Assembly: GCF_003290125.1 (NCBI RefSeq)
Contig: NZ_QMKH01000007.1
Location: 124,001 to 188,000, forward strand
DNA from: Microvirga flavescens
GTDB taxonomy: Bacteria > Pseudomonadota > Alphaproteobacteria > Rhizobiales > Beijerinckiaceae
Length of the DNA stretch: 64,000 nt
Reading direction: 5' to 3'
Shown in pieces: positions 52,871 through 60,533 of the stretch (position 1 is its first letter; each line of letters opens with the position of its first letter). The notes beneath the pieces are model-generated. The model made no database searches. It was given only the letters and a program-made list of their open reading frames with translations, and had not been told where the DNA came from. A program made the translations under genes and the position numbers.

Positions 52871-55408
52871 ATGACTGCGAAGGGCACGATCACGATCACT
52901 CCGGTATCGACCGGCGGCGACTTCAACGACTTCCTTGCGAACTATTTCACTTCGGCGGCGGCCTTCAAATTCTACGGTGGCACCGATTATCTCGGCACCA
53001 CGCTGATCAGCGGCGAGCAGATCGTTTTCTCCATCGGCGACAAGCTGCTGATCCTTCAGGCAAGCGAAGGCGAGCTGAAGTACAACCCCACGGCGTCTCA
53101 CACCCTCTCGGGTACGGCGACGACGGTCATTCTGGCCAACAAGGGCTCCGCGACGGTTGACGAGACGACCGGCCTTCTCACCGGCTACGAAACCCTCGCC
53201 ACAATCGACGGCGTTTCTATCTCCGGCACCGCCGGCGACGCCACGAGCCTGCTGCAACAGACTTTCACAGGTCTTCGCGCCGGCAACATGTCGGTCCTCA
53301 CGAACGAGATCCGCAACTACGCGGCGATCTTCAACGGCGCGGCCGGCGACGACATCACCCGCGGCTACGGGTTCGACGACATCATCGACGGCGGCGAGGG
53401 AGCGGACACCATCGTCTATACCGGCAAGCGCGAGAATTACGACATCGTCCACAATGCCGATGGCACCTTCACGGTGACGGATCTGCGCCTCGCCACCGAG
53501 CTCAATCAGGGCAAGGACACGGTCAAGAACGTCGAGACGTTCCAGTTCTCCGACGGCGCCGTCGACGCGGCGGACGCCGCCGGCGCAGGCGTCAAGCAGA
53601 TCGTCATCGACGCTTCCGGCGCGACGGCGGGGATGGACTTCGAGGCCTTCATCCGTGGCGGCTTCATTCCTGCGGGCGCCGCGCGCACCATGCCCGTCTT
53701 CGACAATGGCGGCACATTCTCCGGAAAGGAGATGTTCATCGGATACGGAGCCGATGCGGCATCGAAATACGTTTTCGCCCACGGCAACCTGCAATATGCG
53801 TTTTCCACCCACACCGTCGCCGGCTTGATGAACACCATCGAATACGGCACGCGGGGCAGCGGCTCTTTTGACTCGAACGGCTATTTCGTCGGCGGCAACG
53901 CTGAATTGCGGATCACCGGACTTGATCTTTCGAACCCGGTGCCGGGCAACGCCACCGAAGAGGCCGAGATCGAGCTCAACGGCGCGGTCCACAACTTCGC
54001 CGTCGCCTACATGGCGGGCGCGGCAGCCGACGTTACGCGCCTCAACACCTATGCCAACGCGCTCGATGCTTACGCACAGCACTTCATCGGTTCGGCGTTC
54101 AACGATGTCTATGCCGGCACGAGCCATGACGACACCATCGAGGGTGGCGGCGGCGACGACGTATTCATCGCCTCCGGCGGTGACGATATCGTGGACGGCG
54201 GCGCCGACAACGACCGCATCTATTTCTCCGGCGGCATCGCGAACTACACCCTGACCAAGCTGGCCAGCGGCGATGTGACCGTCGTGGACACGCGGACAGG
54301 CGCTGTCTCCACCCTGAAGAACATGGAATCCGCCCGCTTCGGGGACCGTAAGGTGGACCTCGCGACGATGGAGGAATCCGTCCTTAACGCAGCGCCGGAA
54401 AACCTGCAGCTGATCGGCCATACCGTCACCGAGAATGCGGTTGCCGGCACGCCGGTCGGCGAGTTGTCGGCCACCGATCCTGAAGGAGCCGCGGTGTCCT
54501 TCTCCCTTTCCGATGACGCGGGCGGCCTGTTCGAGATCGTGAACAACCAGCTCCTCGTGAAGGGGCCCATCGACTACGAGAAGGCGAAGACCCTCTCCAT
54601 CACGGTCGTCGCGAAGGATGCCGATGGTGAGCAAAGCTCCAAGACTTTCGCCATCACGGTCAACGATGTGAACGAAGCTCCCACCGCTCTGACACTGTCG
54701 AAGACCAGCATTTCCGAGAACGCCGCCATCGGCGCGCGCATCGGAACAGTCTCGTCCGTCGACCCGGAGGGGCAGCAGGTTTCCCTCTCGCTCGCAAGCA
54801 ATCCAGGAAAGCTGTTCAAGCTCGTCGGCGACAAGCTCGTTCTCGCCAAGAGCCTGAACTACGACAAGGCCCAGAGCCACACGGTGACGCTGCAGGCCAA
54901 GGATGCCCATGGCCAGATCTCGACGCAGCAGATCACCATCAACGTGATCGACGTCGCCAAGACCACCCTCGGCACCGACGGGAACGACGTCCTGAACGGC
55001 AAGGCCGGTGTCGAGATCTTCAAGGGCGGTGCTGGCAGGGACAAGCTCTACGGCGGTGCTGGCGGCGACAAGCTCTACGGCGGCGCGGATGCTGATACCT
55101 TCATCTTCAAGTCGATCAAGGACAGCACCGTCGCTTCCTCGGGGCGCGACACGATCTACGACTTCTCGCGCAAACAAGGGGACAAGATCGACCTGCGCAC
55201 CATCGACGCCAACACGACGGCCTCGGGCAACCAAGCCTTCAAGTTCATCGCCAAGAAGGACTTCTCCTTGAACGCGGGCGAGCTTCGCTACGAGAAGATC
55301 AAGGGCGGGCTGATTGTCCATGGCGATGTGAACGGCGACGGCGTTGCCGATTTCAGCATCCACCTGAAGAGCATCGCCTCTCTCGCGAAGGGTGACTTCT
55401 ACCTCTGA
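52871..55408 (+). CDS. Secreted RTX protein with two HasA-like hemophore modules
   Basis: 845 residues from the ATG at 52871; the frame is open to GTG 52745, but the N-terminus MTAKGTITITPVSTGGDFNDFLANYF aligns with HasA and the second hemophore. Module order: HasA-like 1 (about 2-155), RTX nonapeptides (about 154-183, GGEGADTIVY), HasA-like 2 (about 255-405), RTX (about 405-453, GGGGDDVFIA), two cadherin-like repeats (about 508-698, each DxNEAP or VIDVAK bounded), RTX (701-741), serralysin-type C-terminus ending GDFYL. Both HasA modules keep a heme-binding Tyr...His (Tyr71/His77 in EGELKYNPTASHTLSG; Tyr309/His314 in HGNLQYAFSTHTVAG). No Sec signal; export by a type I secretion system is expected. 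Confidence 0.8.
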   Translation: MTAKGTITITPVSTGGDFNDFLANYFTSAAAFKFYGGTDYLGTTLISGEQIVFSIGDKLLILQASEGELKYNPTASHTLSGTATTVILANKGSATVDETTGLLTGYETLATIDGVSISGTAGDATSLLQQTFTGLRAGNMSVLTNEIRNYAAIFNGAAGDDITRGYGFDDIIDGGEGADTIVYTGKRENYDIVHNADGTFTVTDLRLATELNQGKDTVKNVETFQFSDGAVDAADAAGAGVKQIVIDASGATAGMDFEAFIRGGFIPAGAARTMPVFDNGGTFSGKEMFIGYGADAASKYVFAHGNLQYAFSTHTVAGLMNTIEYGTRGSGSFDSNGYFVGGNAELRITGLDLSNPVPGNATEEAEIELNGAVHNFAVAYMAGAAADVTRLNTYANALDAYAQHFIGSAFNDVYAGTSHDDTIEGGGGDDVFIASGGDDIVDGGADNDRIYFSGGIANYTLTKLASGDVTVVDTRTGAVSTLKNMESARFGDRKVDLATMEESVLNAAPENLQLIGHTVTENAVAGTPVGELSATDPEGAAVSFSLSDDAGGLFEIVNNQLLVKGPIDYEKAKTLSITVVAKDADGEQSSKTFAITVNDVNEAPTALTLSKTSISENAAIGARIGTVSSVDPEGQQVSLSLASNPGKLFKLVGDKLVLAKSLNYDKAQSHTVTLQAKDAHGQISTQQITINVIDVAKTTLGTDGNDVLNGKAGVEIFKGGAGRDKLYGGAGGDKLYGGADADTFIFKSIKDSTVASSGRDTIYDFSRKQGDKIDLRTIDANTTASGNQAFKFIAKKDFSLNAGELRYEKIKGGLIVHGDVNGDGVADFSIHLKSIASLAKGDFYL
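55082..55250 (+). repeat. Near-identical duplicated segment, copy 1
   Basis: The 3' part of the first hemophore gene, coding for the RTX end and start of the serralysin-like C-terminus, is nearly identical in DNA to 58436-58604 in the second hemophore gene. The encoded segment GGADADTF...QAFKFI differs by a single residue. This suggests recent duplication or gene conversion. Confidence 0.85.
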
Positions 55409-55430
55409 GACGAGGGACTTCCACGCCGAT

Positions 55431-55454
55431 CCCGGGGGCTTTTCTGCCCCCGGG
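55431..55454 (+). terminator. GC-rich hairpin between hemophore and receptor genes
   Basis: CCCGGGGGC (55431-55439), loop TTTTCT, GCCCCCGGG (55446-55454): a perfect 9-bp stem, followed by CCTTTCC. It lies between the two coding regions and could act as a partial terminator or mRNA stabiliser, giving more hemophore than receptor. Effect inferred. Confidence 0.6.
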
Positions 55455-55489
55455 CCTTTCCATTTCAGGACCTCAGCAGAACTCGCACC

Positions 55490-57502
55490 GTGCCGACCAC
55501 ACGCTTTCTTGGAACAACCGCGATCCTCACCGCTGCTCTTCTTGCGACCGACCCCGTTTGGGCACAGGCCACCGCACCGAATGGCGAGGCGGAGAGCACT
55601 CCCATCGTGCTCGACCAGATCACGGTGACGGCGACCAAGGCGGGCGAGAATGTCTATGAATCGCTGTCCCCCTCGAGCGTGCTCACGCGCGACGAATTGC
55701 AGAGCCAGGTTCAGCCGAGTTCCGTCTCCGACGTGCTGCGCCTCATCCCCGGCGTCACGACCCAGGTCGGCGCAGGCGATTCAGGGACCGGCGTCAACAT
55801 TCGCGGCCTGCAGGATTTCGGCCGCGTCAACGTGCTGGTGGACGGCGCGCGGCAGAACTTCCAGCGTCAGGGCCATGCCGCTAACGGCACCTTCTACTTC
55901 GACCCGGAGATGATGAAATCCGTCGATGTCACGCGCGGCCCGGTCTCTTCGATCTACGGCTCCGGGGCCATCGGCGGCGTGGCGAGTTTCACCACCCTCG
56001 ACGCCGACGACGTGATCGGCGAAGGCCGGCTGATCGGCGCGCGCCTGAAGACCGGATTCGAGACCAACGGCAGCACGCCGGTCCTGCACGGTGAGGTCGC
56101 GACAAAGCAGGGAGCCTTCGACATTCTCGGAGCCGCCACATGGCGCTCTGCGGGCGACTACACCTCCGGCGACGGAAGAGTGGTGAGAGACACGGCGCAG
56201 GATCTGCTCTCCGGCCTGTTCAAGAGCCGCATCCGGCCTGCGGACGATCAGGAACTCACGCTCTCGGCCCTGCGCATCCGCAACACGTTCGACGGCGGCC
56301 TTTCCACAAATTACCACACGGACGCTATCGCGGACACTTACACCGCAGGCTATCGCTGGACGCCGGTTTCGGACCTCTGGAACCTGAGTGCCAAGGTCTA
56401 TTTCACCGGCACGGACGTGAAGCAGACCGTAAACGACGGGATTTTCGCCGGGGCGACGAAATCCTTTCGCATCGGCACTACGGGCTTCGACCTCTTCAAC
56501 ACCTCGCGCCTGACGACGGGCGCGTTCTCACATGAAATCACCTATGGCGGCGATTTCTTCGAGGACAACGTCAAGACCCGCGACTCTTTTGGCACGAGCG
56601 ACCAGCTCACCCCATCCGGCACGCGCCTCGCTTATGGAACCTACCTCCAGGACAAGGTGAGATATTCCACCTGGCTCGAGGTGATCGGTGGCCTGCGCTA
56701 CGATTCCTACCGCCTTTCCGGAAGCGGAATCGAGAATGACGGCCAGCGCGTTTCGCCAAAGTTCACCGTCGGCGTCACGCCATGGGATCCCATCACCTTC
56801 TATGGCACCTACGCAGAAGGTTATCGTGCGCCGTCCCTCAACGAGACCTTGATCGACGGCTTCCATCCGCCGCCGGTCAGCGCCGGGCGGTTCTTTCCCA
56901 ACCCCGACCTCAAGCCCGAAGTTGCCCACACCGTCGAAGCAGGGACGAACCTGCGGTTCAACGGGCTCTTGCAGGACACCGACAGGCTACGCCTGAAGCT
57001 CGGCGTGTTCCGCAACACTGTCGACGATTATATCGAGCAGGTCTTCACGCCCTTCCCCATTCCCGGCGGCTATCAATACCAGAACATCGCGAAGGCGAAG
57101 CTGCACGGCTTCGAGGCGGAGGGGATCTACGACGCCGGCACGGTCTTCCTCGGCCTCGGCGGGCAGATCATGGAAGGCAAGAACGCCATCACCGGCGATC
57201 CGCTGAACAAGGTTCCACCGAACCGCCTCACGACGACGCTCGGCTTCCGGCTCTTCGAAGAAAGGCTCGAACTGGGTACCCGCGTCACTTGGGTTGCGGA
57301 AAAGAAGAACGCCGCCGCCCTCGGTTTCATCGGGGAGCCTTACACGCTCGTGGACCTCTTCGCGGATTGGAACGTGAGCGAGAACGTCAAGGCAGGTCTC
57401 GTGATCGAAAACCTTTTTGACGTCCAATACACGCAATACCTCAACGCCCAGCCAAGCCCCGGCCTCAATGCGAAGGCCGCCCTCACCGTCAAACTCTACT
57501 GA
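55490..57502 (+). CDS. TonB-dependent heme receptor
   Basis: 670 residues, GTG start. Signal peptide of about 25 residues (ending VWAQA), TonB box-like DQITVTATK (about 42-50), plug domain with SDVLRLIPGVTTQ, then the barrel. Diagnostic heme-receptor parts: plug His129 in RQGHAANG, YRAP box (445-448), barrel His459 in DGFHPPP, and NPDL box (471-474); the two histidines correspond in position to those binding heme in HemR-type receptors. It lacks the extended N-terminal signalling domain of HasR. C-terminal residue is Tyr, typical of outer-membrane barrels. Its position between two hemophore genes suggests it receives heme from them. Confidence 0.87.
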   Translation: MPTTRFLGTTAILTAALLATDPVWAQATAPNGEAESTPIVLDQITVTATKAGENVYESLSPSSVLTRDELQSQVQPSSVSDVLRLIPGVTTQVGAGDSGTGVNIRGLQDFGRVNVLVDGARQNFQRQGHAANGTFYFDPEMMKSVDVTRGPVSSIYGSGAIGGVASFTTLDADDVIGEGRLIGARLKTGFETNGSTPVLHGEVATKQGAFDILGAATWRSAGDYTSGDGRVVRDTAQDLLSGLFKSRIRPADDQELTLSALRIRNTFDGGLSTNYHTDAIADTYTAGYRWTPVSDLWNLSAKVYFTGTDVKQTVNDGIFAGATKSFRIGTTGFDLFNTSRLTTGAFSHEITYGGDFFEDNVKTRDSFGTSDQLTPSGTRLAYGTYLQDKVRYSTWLEVIGGLRYDSYRLSGSGIENDGQRVSPKFTVGVTPWDPITFYGTYAEGYRAPSLNETLIDGFHPPPVSAGRFFPNPDLKPEVAHTVEAGTNLRFNGLLQDTDRLRLKLGVFRNTVDDYIEQVFTPFPIPGGYQYQNIAKAKLHGFEAEGIYDAGTVFLGLGGQIMEGKNAITGDPLNKVPPNRLTTTLGFRLFEERLELGTRVTWVAEKKNAAALGFIGEPYTLVDLFADWNVSENVKAGLVIENLFDVQYTQYLNAQPSPGLNAKAALTVKLY

Positions 57503-57523
57503 AGTTTCGCGAAGGAGATTTTC

Positions 57524-58762
57524 ATGGCCATCACCATCAAGCTGACCGCGACCGAAGCGTATTCGAAGGGCGTCAACGTCAACCAATATCTGGTGAACTA
57601 TTTCGCCGATTTCGCGTTCGAGGGCTGGCCCTACATTCTGGGTGGCGGCAGCACCTACAAGGGCAATCAGCTCGTCCTGCTCGACAACCTCACCGGACGA
57701 AGCACCAAGACGATCGTCCTCGACGGCTCCAATTTCGAATATTACTTCGCAAGCCACATCATGACCGGCACGCTCAAGAGCCTCAAGCTCGCGACGCTGG
57801 GCGACAGTTTCGTTTCGTCCTCCAACTCTTTCACGCAGGACGCTTCTGGCCGCATCGTCAACTATGCCGCCCCCGTCGAGATCTCAGGGCTCTCGGTCAC
57901 CGGCACGTCGGCAGGCGGCCTCTTTCACGAGCTTGTTTCCTCGCTCATGGGCGGCGTAAGCGACGGATCGCGCGGGGCTGACCCGTCTGTTCTCAAAGGC
58001 ATTCTCTCTAGTCAGGCCCAAAGCCTCATCGGCTCGAAGGGCGCCGATACGTATACCGGCACGAAATACAACGACACTGTCCGCGGCAACGGTGGAAACG
58101 ATACCCTGAACGGAGGCGCGGGAACGGATACCGCCGTCTATTCCGGCCGCAAGAGCGATTATACGATCACGAGATACACCAGTGGCACGATCAAGGTCGT
58201 CGACAAACGCTCAGGTGCTCCGGACGGCAGCGACACGTTGAAGAGCATCGAGAAGCTCAAATTCTCGGATGGAATGCTCGACCCTTCGTCCCTCCCCAGT
58301 GTCTCCTCGATCAGGACGATGACCGGCAACGACGGTAACGACGTTCTGAACGGCTCGTCCTCCGCGGATCTCATCAAGGGGCTGGCGGGCAAGGACAAGA
58401 TTTATGGCGGACGCGGCGGCGACAGGCTCTATGGCGGCGCGGATGCTGACACCTTCGTCTTCAAGTCGATCAAGGACAGCACCGTCGCGTCCTCGGGGCG
58501 AGACACGATCTATGATTTTTCACGCAAGCAAGGGGACAAGATCGACCTGCGCACCATCGACGCCAACACGACGGCTTCGGGCAATCAGGCCTTCAAGTTC
58601 ATCGGCACGAATGATTTCTCCCTGAAAGCGGGCGAGCTTCGCTACGAGAAGGCTTCCGGCGGCGTCACCATCCACGGCGACGTGAACGGCGACGGCGTTT
58701 CCGATTTCAGCGTCTACCTGAAAAGCATCGCCTCTCTCGTGAAGGGCGACTTCTACCTCTGA
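57524..58762 (+). CDS. Secreted RTX protein with one HasA-like hemophore module
   Basis: 412 residues from ATG 57524 with strong AAGGAG 6 bases upstream. A HasA-like module at about 1-165 begins MAITIKLTATEAYSKGVNVN and includes Tyr73 and His78 in GSNFEYYFASHIMTG (heme-binding pair) and a later HELVSSLMGGV, as in HasA HQVVYGLMSGD. RTX repeats at about 171-205 and 267-310, then a serralysin-type C-terminal region ending KGDFYL, the hydrophobic end of type I secretion signals. It follows the receptor by 21 bases, so it is in the same operon. Confidence 0.82.
   Translation: MAITIKLTATEAYSKGVNVNQYLVNYFADFAFEGWPYILGGGSTYKGNQLVLLDNLTGRSTKTIVLDGSNFEYYFASHIMTGTLKSLKLATLGDSFVSSSNSFTQDASGRIVNYAAPVEISGLSVTGTSAGGLFHELVSSLMGGVSDGSRGADPSVLKGILSSQAQSLIGSKGADTYTGTKYNDTVRGNGGNDTLNGGAGTDTAVYSGRKSDYTITRYTSGTIKVVDKRSGAPDGSDTLKSIEKLKFSDGMLDPSSLPSVSSIRTMTGNDGNDVLNGSSSADLIKGLAGKDKIYGGRGGDRLYGGADADTFVFKSIKDSTVASSGRDTIYDFSRKQGDKIDLRTIDANTTASGNQAFKFIGTNDFSLKAGELRYEKASGGVTIHGDVNGDGVSDFSVYLKSIASLVKGDFYL
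58436..58604 (+). repeat. Near-identical duplicated segment, copy 2
   Basis: Second copy of the segment at 55082-55250, here in the second hemophore gene. Differences are few and mostly synonymous. Confidence 0.85.
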
Positions 58763-58781
58763 CGGAAAACGCCGCGTATCA

Positions 58782-59297
58782 ATGAACCAGCGCACGAACA
58801 CCCCCGAAGCCGAGACGATGGAAGAGCCCTTCGTGGCGCTTCACACGGAGAGTCTCGACGCCAGACGGTTGCTCGATCTTCTCGACCAGTTGAACGAAAC
58901 CACCGTCGCCAAGGCGTGGATGCAGTTCATGGTCGCGCGGGCGTATTTCGCCCTGACCGACAACCGCAATGTCAGTCGCGCCGACAAGACGCGCATTCTC
59001 AAGATGCTGGCGCGCAGCGCCGGCATCAGCACAACGCGCCTTCACGCCCTGCTCAATCAATATTTCTACGCCCGCTCCATCGACGCCTTTCTGCCCATGA
59101 CGGAGAACGATGGACGCCGTGTCGATCCCCGCGTCGAGGAGATCATCGCGGAAGAGATCGAGCGCGCGCAAGGCGCGCCTCAACCGCAGACCAGAGTCGC
59201 GCTCATGGCGCAGATCCGGCAGCGGTGTCAGGAGGAGGGTCTCAATCCTCCCGCACGGAATACGATCTTAATGCGCATCAGGCTGTCTTTGCTATGA
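58782..59297 (+). CDS. Transposase-type DNA-binding protein without catalytic domain
   Basis: 171 residues. The central helix-turn-helix (KMLARSAGISTTRLHALLNQYFYARSIDAFLPM, about 66-98) and the C-terminal one (LMAQIRQRCQEEGLNPPARNTILMRIR, about 142-168) fit the double HTH at the N-terminus of TniA/Mu-type DDE transposases, including the linker with DPRVEEIIAEEIERA. No catalytic DDE domain follows, and the gene ends normally. It starts 19 bases after the second hemophore, so a role as operon-linked regulator is possible; it could also be a relic. Confidence 0.55.
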   Translation: MNQRTNTPEAETMEEPFVALHTESLDARRLLDLLDQLNETTVAKAWMQFMVARAYFALTDNRNVSRADKTRILKMLARSAGISTTRLHALLNQYFYARSIDAFLPMTENDGRRVDPRVEEIIAEEIERAQGAPQPQTRVALMAQIRQRCQEEGLNPPARNTILMRIRLSLL

Positions 59298-59372
59298 CTT
59301 GTATCTGACGATTCTCGGCAGAATCGACCGCATCGCCGGGGCTGCTGCGTCAGAAGATCAGAGGAGGGGCTT

Positions 59373-59474
59373 GTGGCCGAACTGGAATTCGAGTTGTCAA
59401 AGCGCGTTCTTCGTTGGTCCTATGCCGCACTGGCGGCGAGCGTTCTTGTGGCCTCGTATTTGACACTTGGCTAA
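59373..59474 (+). CDS. 33-residue single-pass membrane protein
   Basis: GTG start at 59373 with very good GAGGAGG about 5 bases upstream. The product has a short charged N-terminus (MAELEFELSKRVLRW) and one hydrophobic span (SYAALAASVLVASYLTLG) to the stop. It is too short for family assignment. Strong SD and location in the iron island make it a credible small gene. Confidence 0.55.
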   Translation: MAELEFELSKRVLRWSYAALAASVLVASYLTLG

Positions 59475-59724
59475 GGCAAAGACCGCCAACGCCTCCAGCC
59501 TGTCTGAACCTACCTGACGGGCAACTTGATCCGCGCCACGAACAGGAAAGCCGCCCGCTTCGCTCTTTAGGGCGCTTGAACAGTGACGCTCCGCCTCCCC
59601 TGATACACTCTTACAAAAGCAACCCGAGGCTTGAGGCCGAGGTGGAAATCGTCTCTTCTTTCTGGAATATCGTCGGCACTGTTTCAAAGTTTGCCGCGCA
59701 CATTCTGGAGGAGACCGCCTGACG

Positions 59725-60411
59725 ATGACCTGGATCGAAGCTCTCGGATGGTTCGGCGCCGTTCTTGCCATCACCGGCAGCGCGATGAGAACAATCATCC
59801 CGTTGCGTTGCGTCGGCATCATCGCGAATGTTGTATCATTTACCTACAACCTCGCGCTCGGCCTTTATCCGGGCATGATCGTCAACATGATCCTGCTGCC
59901 GCTCAACAGCATGCGCCTCATCCAGATGCTGCGCCTCATCCGCAAGGTGAAGCACGCATCCCAGAGCGATCTATCGATGGATTGGCTCAAGCCCTTCATG
60001 GCGAAGCGCAACGTGAAAGCCGGCGAGATCCTGTTTCACAAGGACGATGAAGCCGATTGCATGTTCTACACCCTGAGCGGCCAGTTCCGGCTGCGCCAGC
60101 TCGGGATCGACGTTCCGCCGGGGCGCGTGGTCGGCGAGATGGGTTTTCTGTCGCCGGACAACAAGCGCACCCAAACCCTGGAATGCATCGAGAGCGGCGA
60201 GGTCCTCAGCATCACCTACAACCAGGTTAGGCAACTCTACTTCCAGAACCCCGAATTCGGCTTCTACTTCCTGCGGCTGACCACGGAACGCATGTTCGCG
60301 AACATGGAAAGGCTGGAGGCCGAGCTCTCGCAATTGCGCGCGGGCAGCGAAGAGACGCACACCAGCGAGGCTCCCGAGACCGACAGGGAGAACGTGCCCG
60401 TCACAGTTTAG
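59725..60411 (+). CDS. Membrane-anchored cyclic-nucleotide-binding protein
   Basis: 228 residues. Two to three N-terminal hydrophobic segments (about 5-22, 28-46 and 48-65), then a cNMP-binding domain (about 88-185) with GEILFHKDDEADCMFYTLSGQFRLRQ and PPGRVVGEMGFLSPDNKRTQTLECIESGEVL, the phosphate-binding cassette. There is no HTH. Layout resembles Popeye-type proteins. It is followed at once by the ICE-like box at its stop codon. Function unknown. Confidence 0.72.
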   Translation: MTWIEALGWFGAVLAITGSAMRTIIPLRCVGIIANVVSFTYNLALGLYPGMIVNMILLPLNSMRLIQMLRLIRKVKHASQSDLSMDWLKPFMAKRNVKAGEILFHKDDEADCMFYTLSGQFRLRQLGIDVPPGRVVGEMGFLSPDNKRTQTLECIESGEVLSITYNQVRQLYFQNPEFGFYFLRLTTERMFANMERLEAELSQLRAGSEETHTSEAPETDRENVPVTV

Positions 60412-60423
60412 AACTAGTCTAAA
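60407..60423 (+). promoter_or_regulatory. Irr/ICE-like iron box upstream of fbpA
   Basis: TTTAGAA-CTA-GTCTAAA matches TTTAGAA-N3-TTCTAAA in 13 of 14 fixed positions. It overlaps the stop of the cNMP protein gene and is 111 bases before the fbpA ATG. Predicted Irr regulation of the ferric iron importer. Confidence 0.68.
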
Positions 60424-60533
60424 TAATTGAATTGATTACGTTTTTTCTTGACCAGCCCCTCTCCTCATGCTTTTTGCGCGGCATCGTCGGGCGGCCTTGA
60501 CCCGCTGCGGCTCAAACTCAAGCAGGAGGCAAG

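Noticed and set aside
52844..55363. 839-codon open frame antisense to the first hemophore gene
   Set aside because: Opposite strand shows RTX, cadherin and HasA-like motifs; this frame shows none.
55490..57502. HasR-type receptor with signalling domain and has-type sigma/anti-sigma genes
   Set aside because: The receptor is only 670 residues with the TonB box near the N-terminus; no signalling domain or sigma/anti-sigma genes are nearby.
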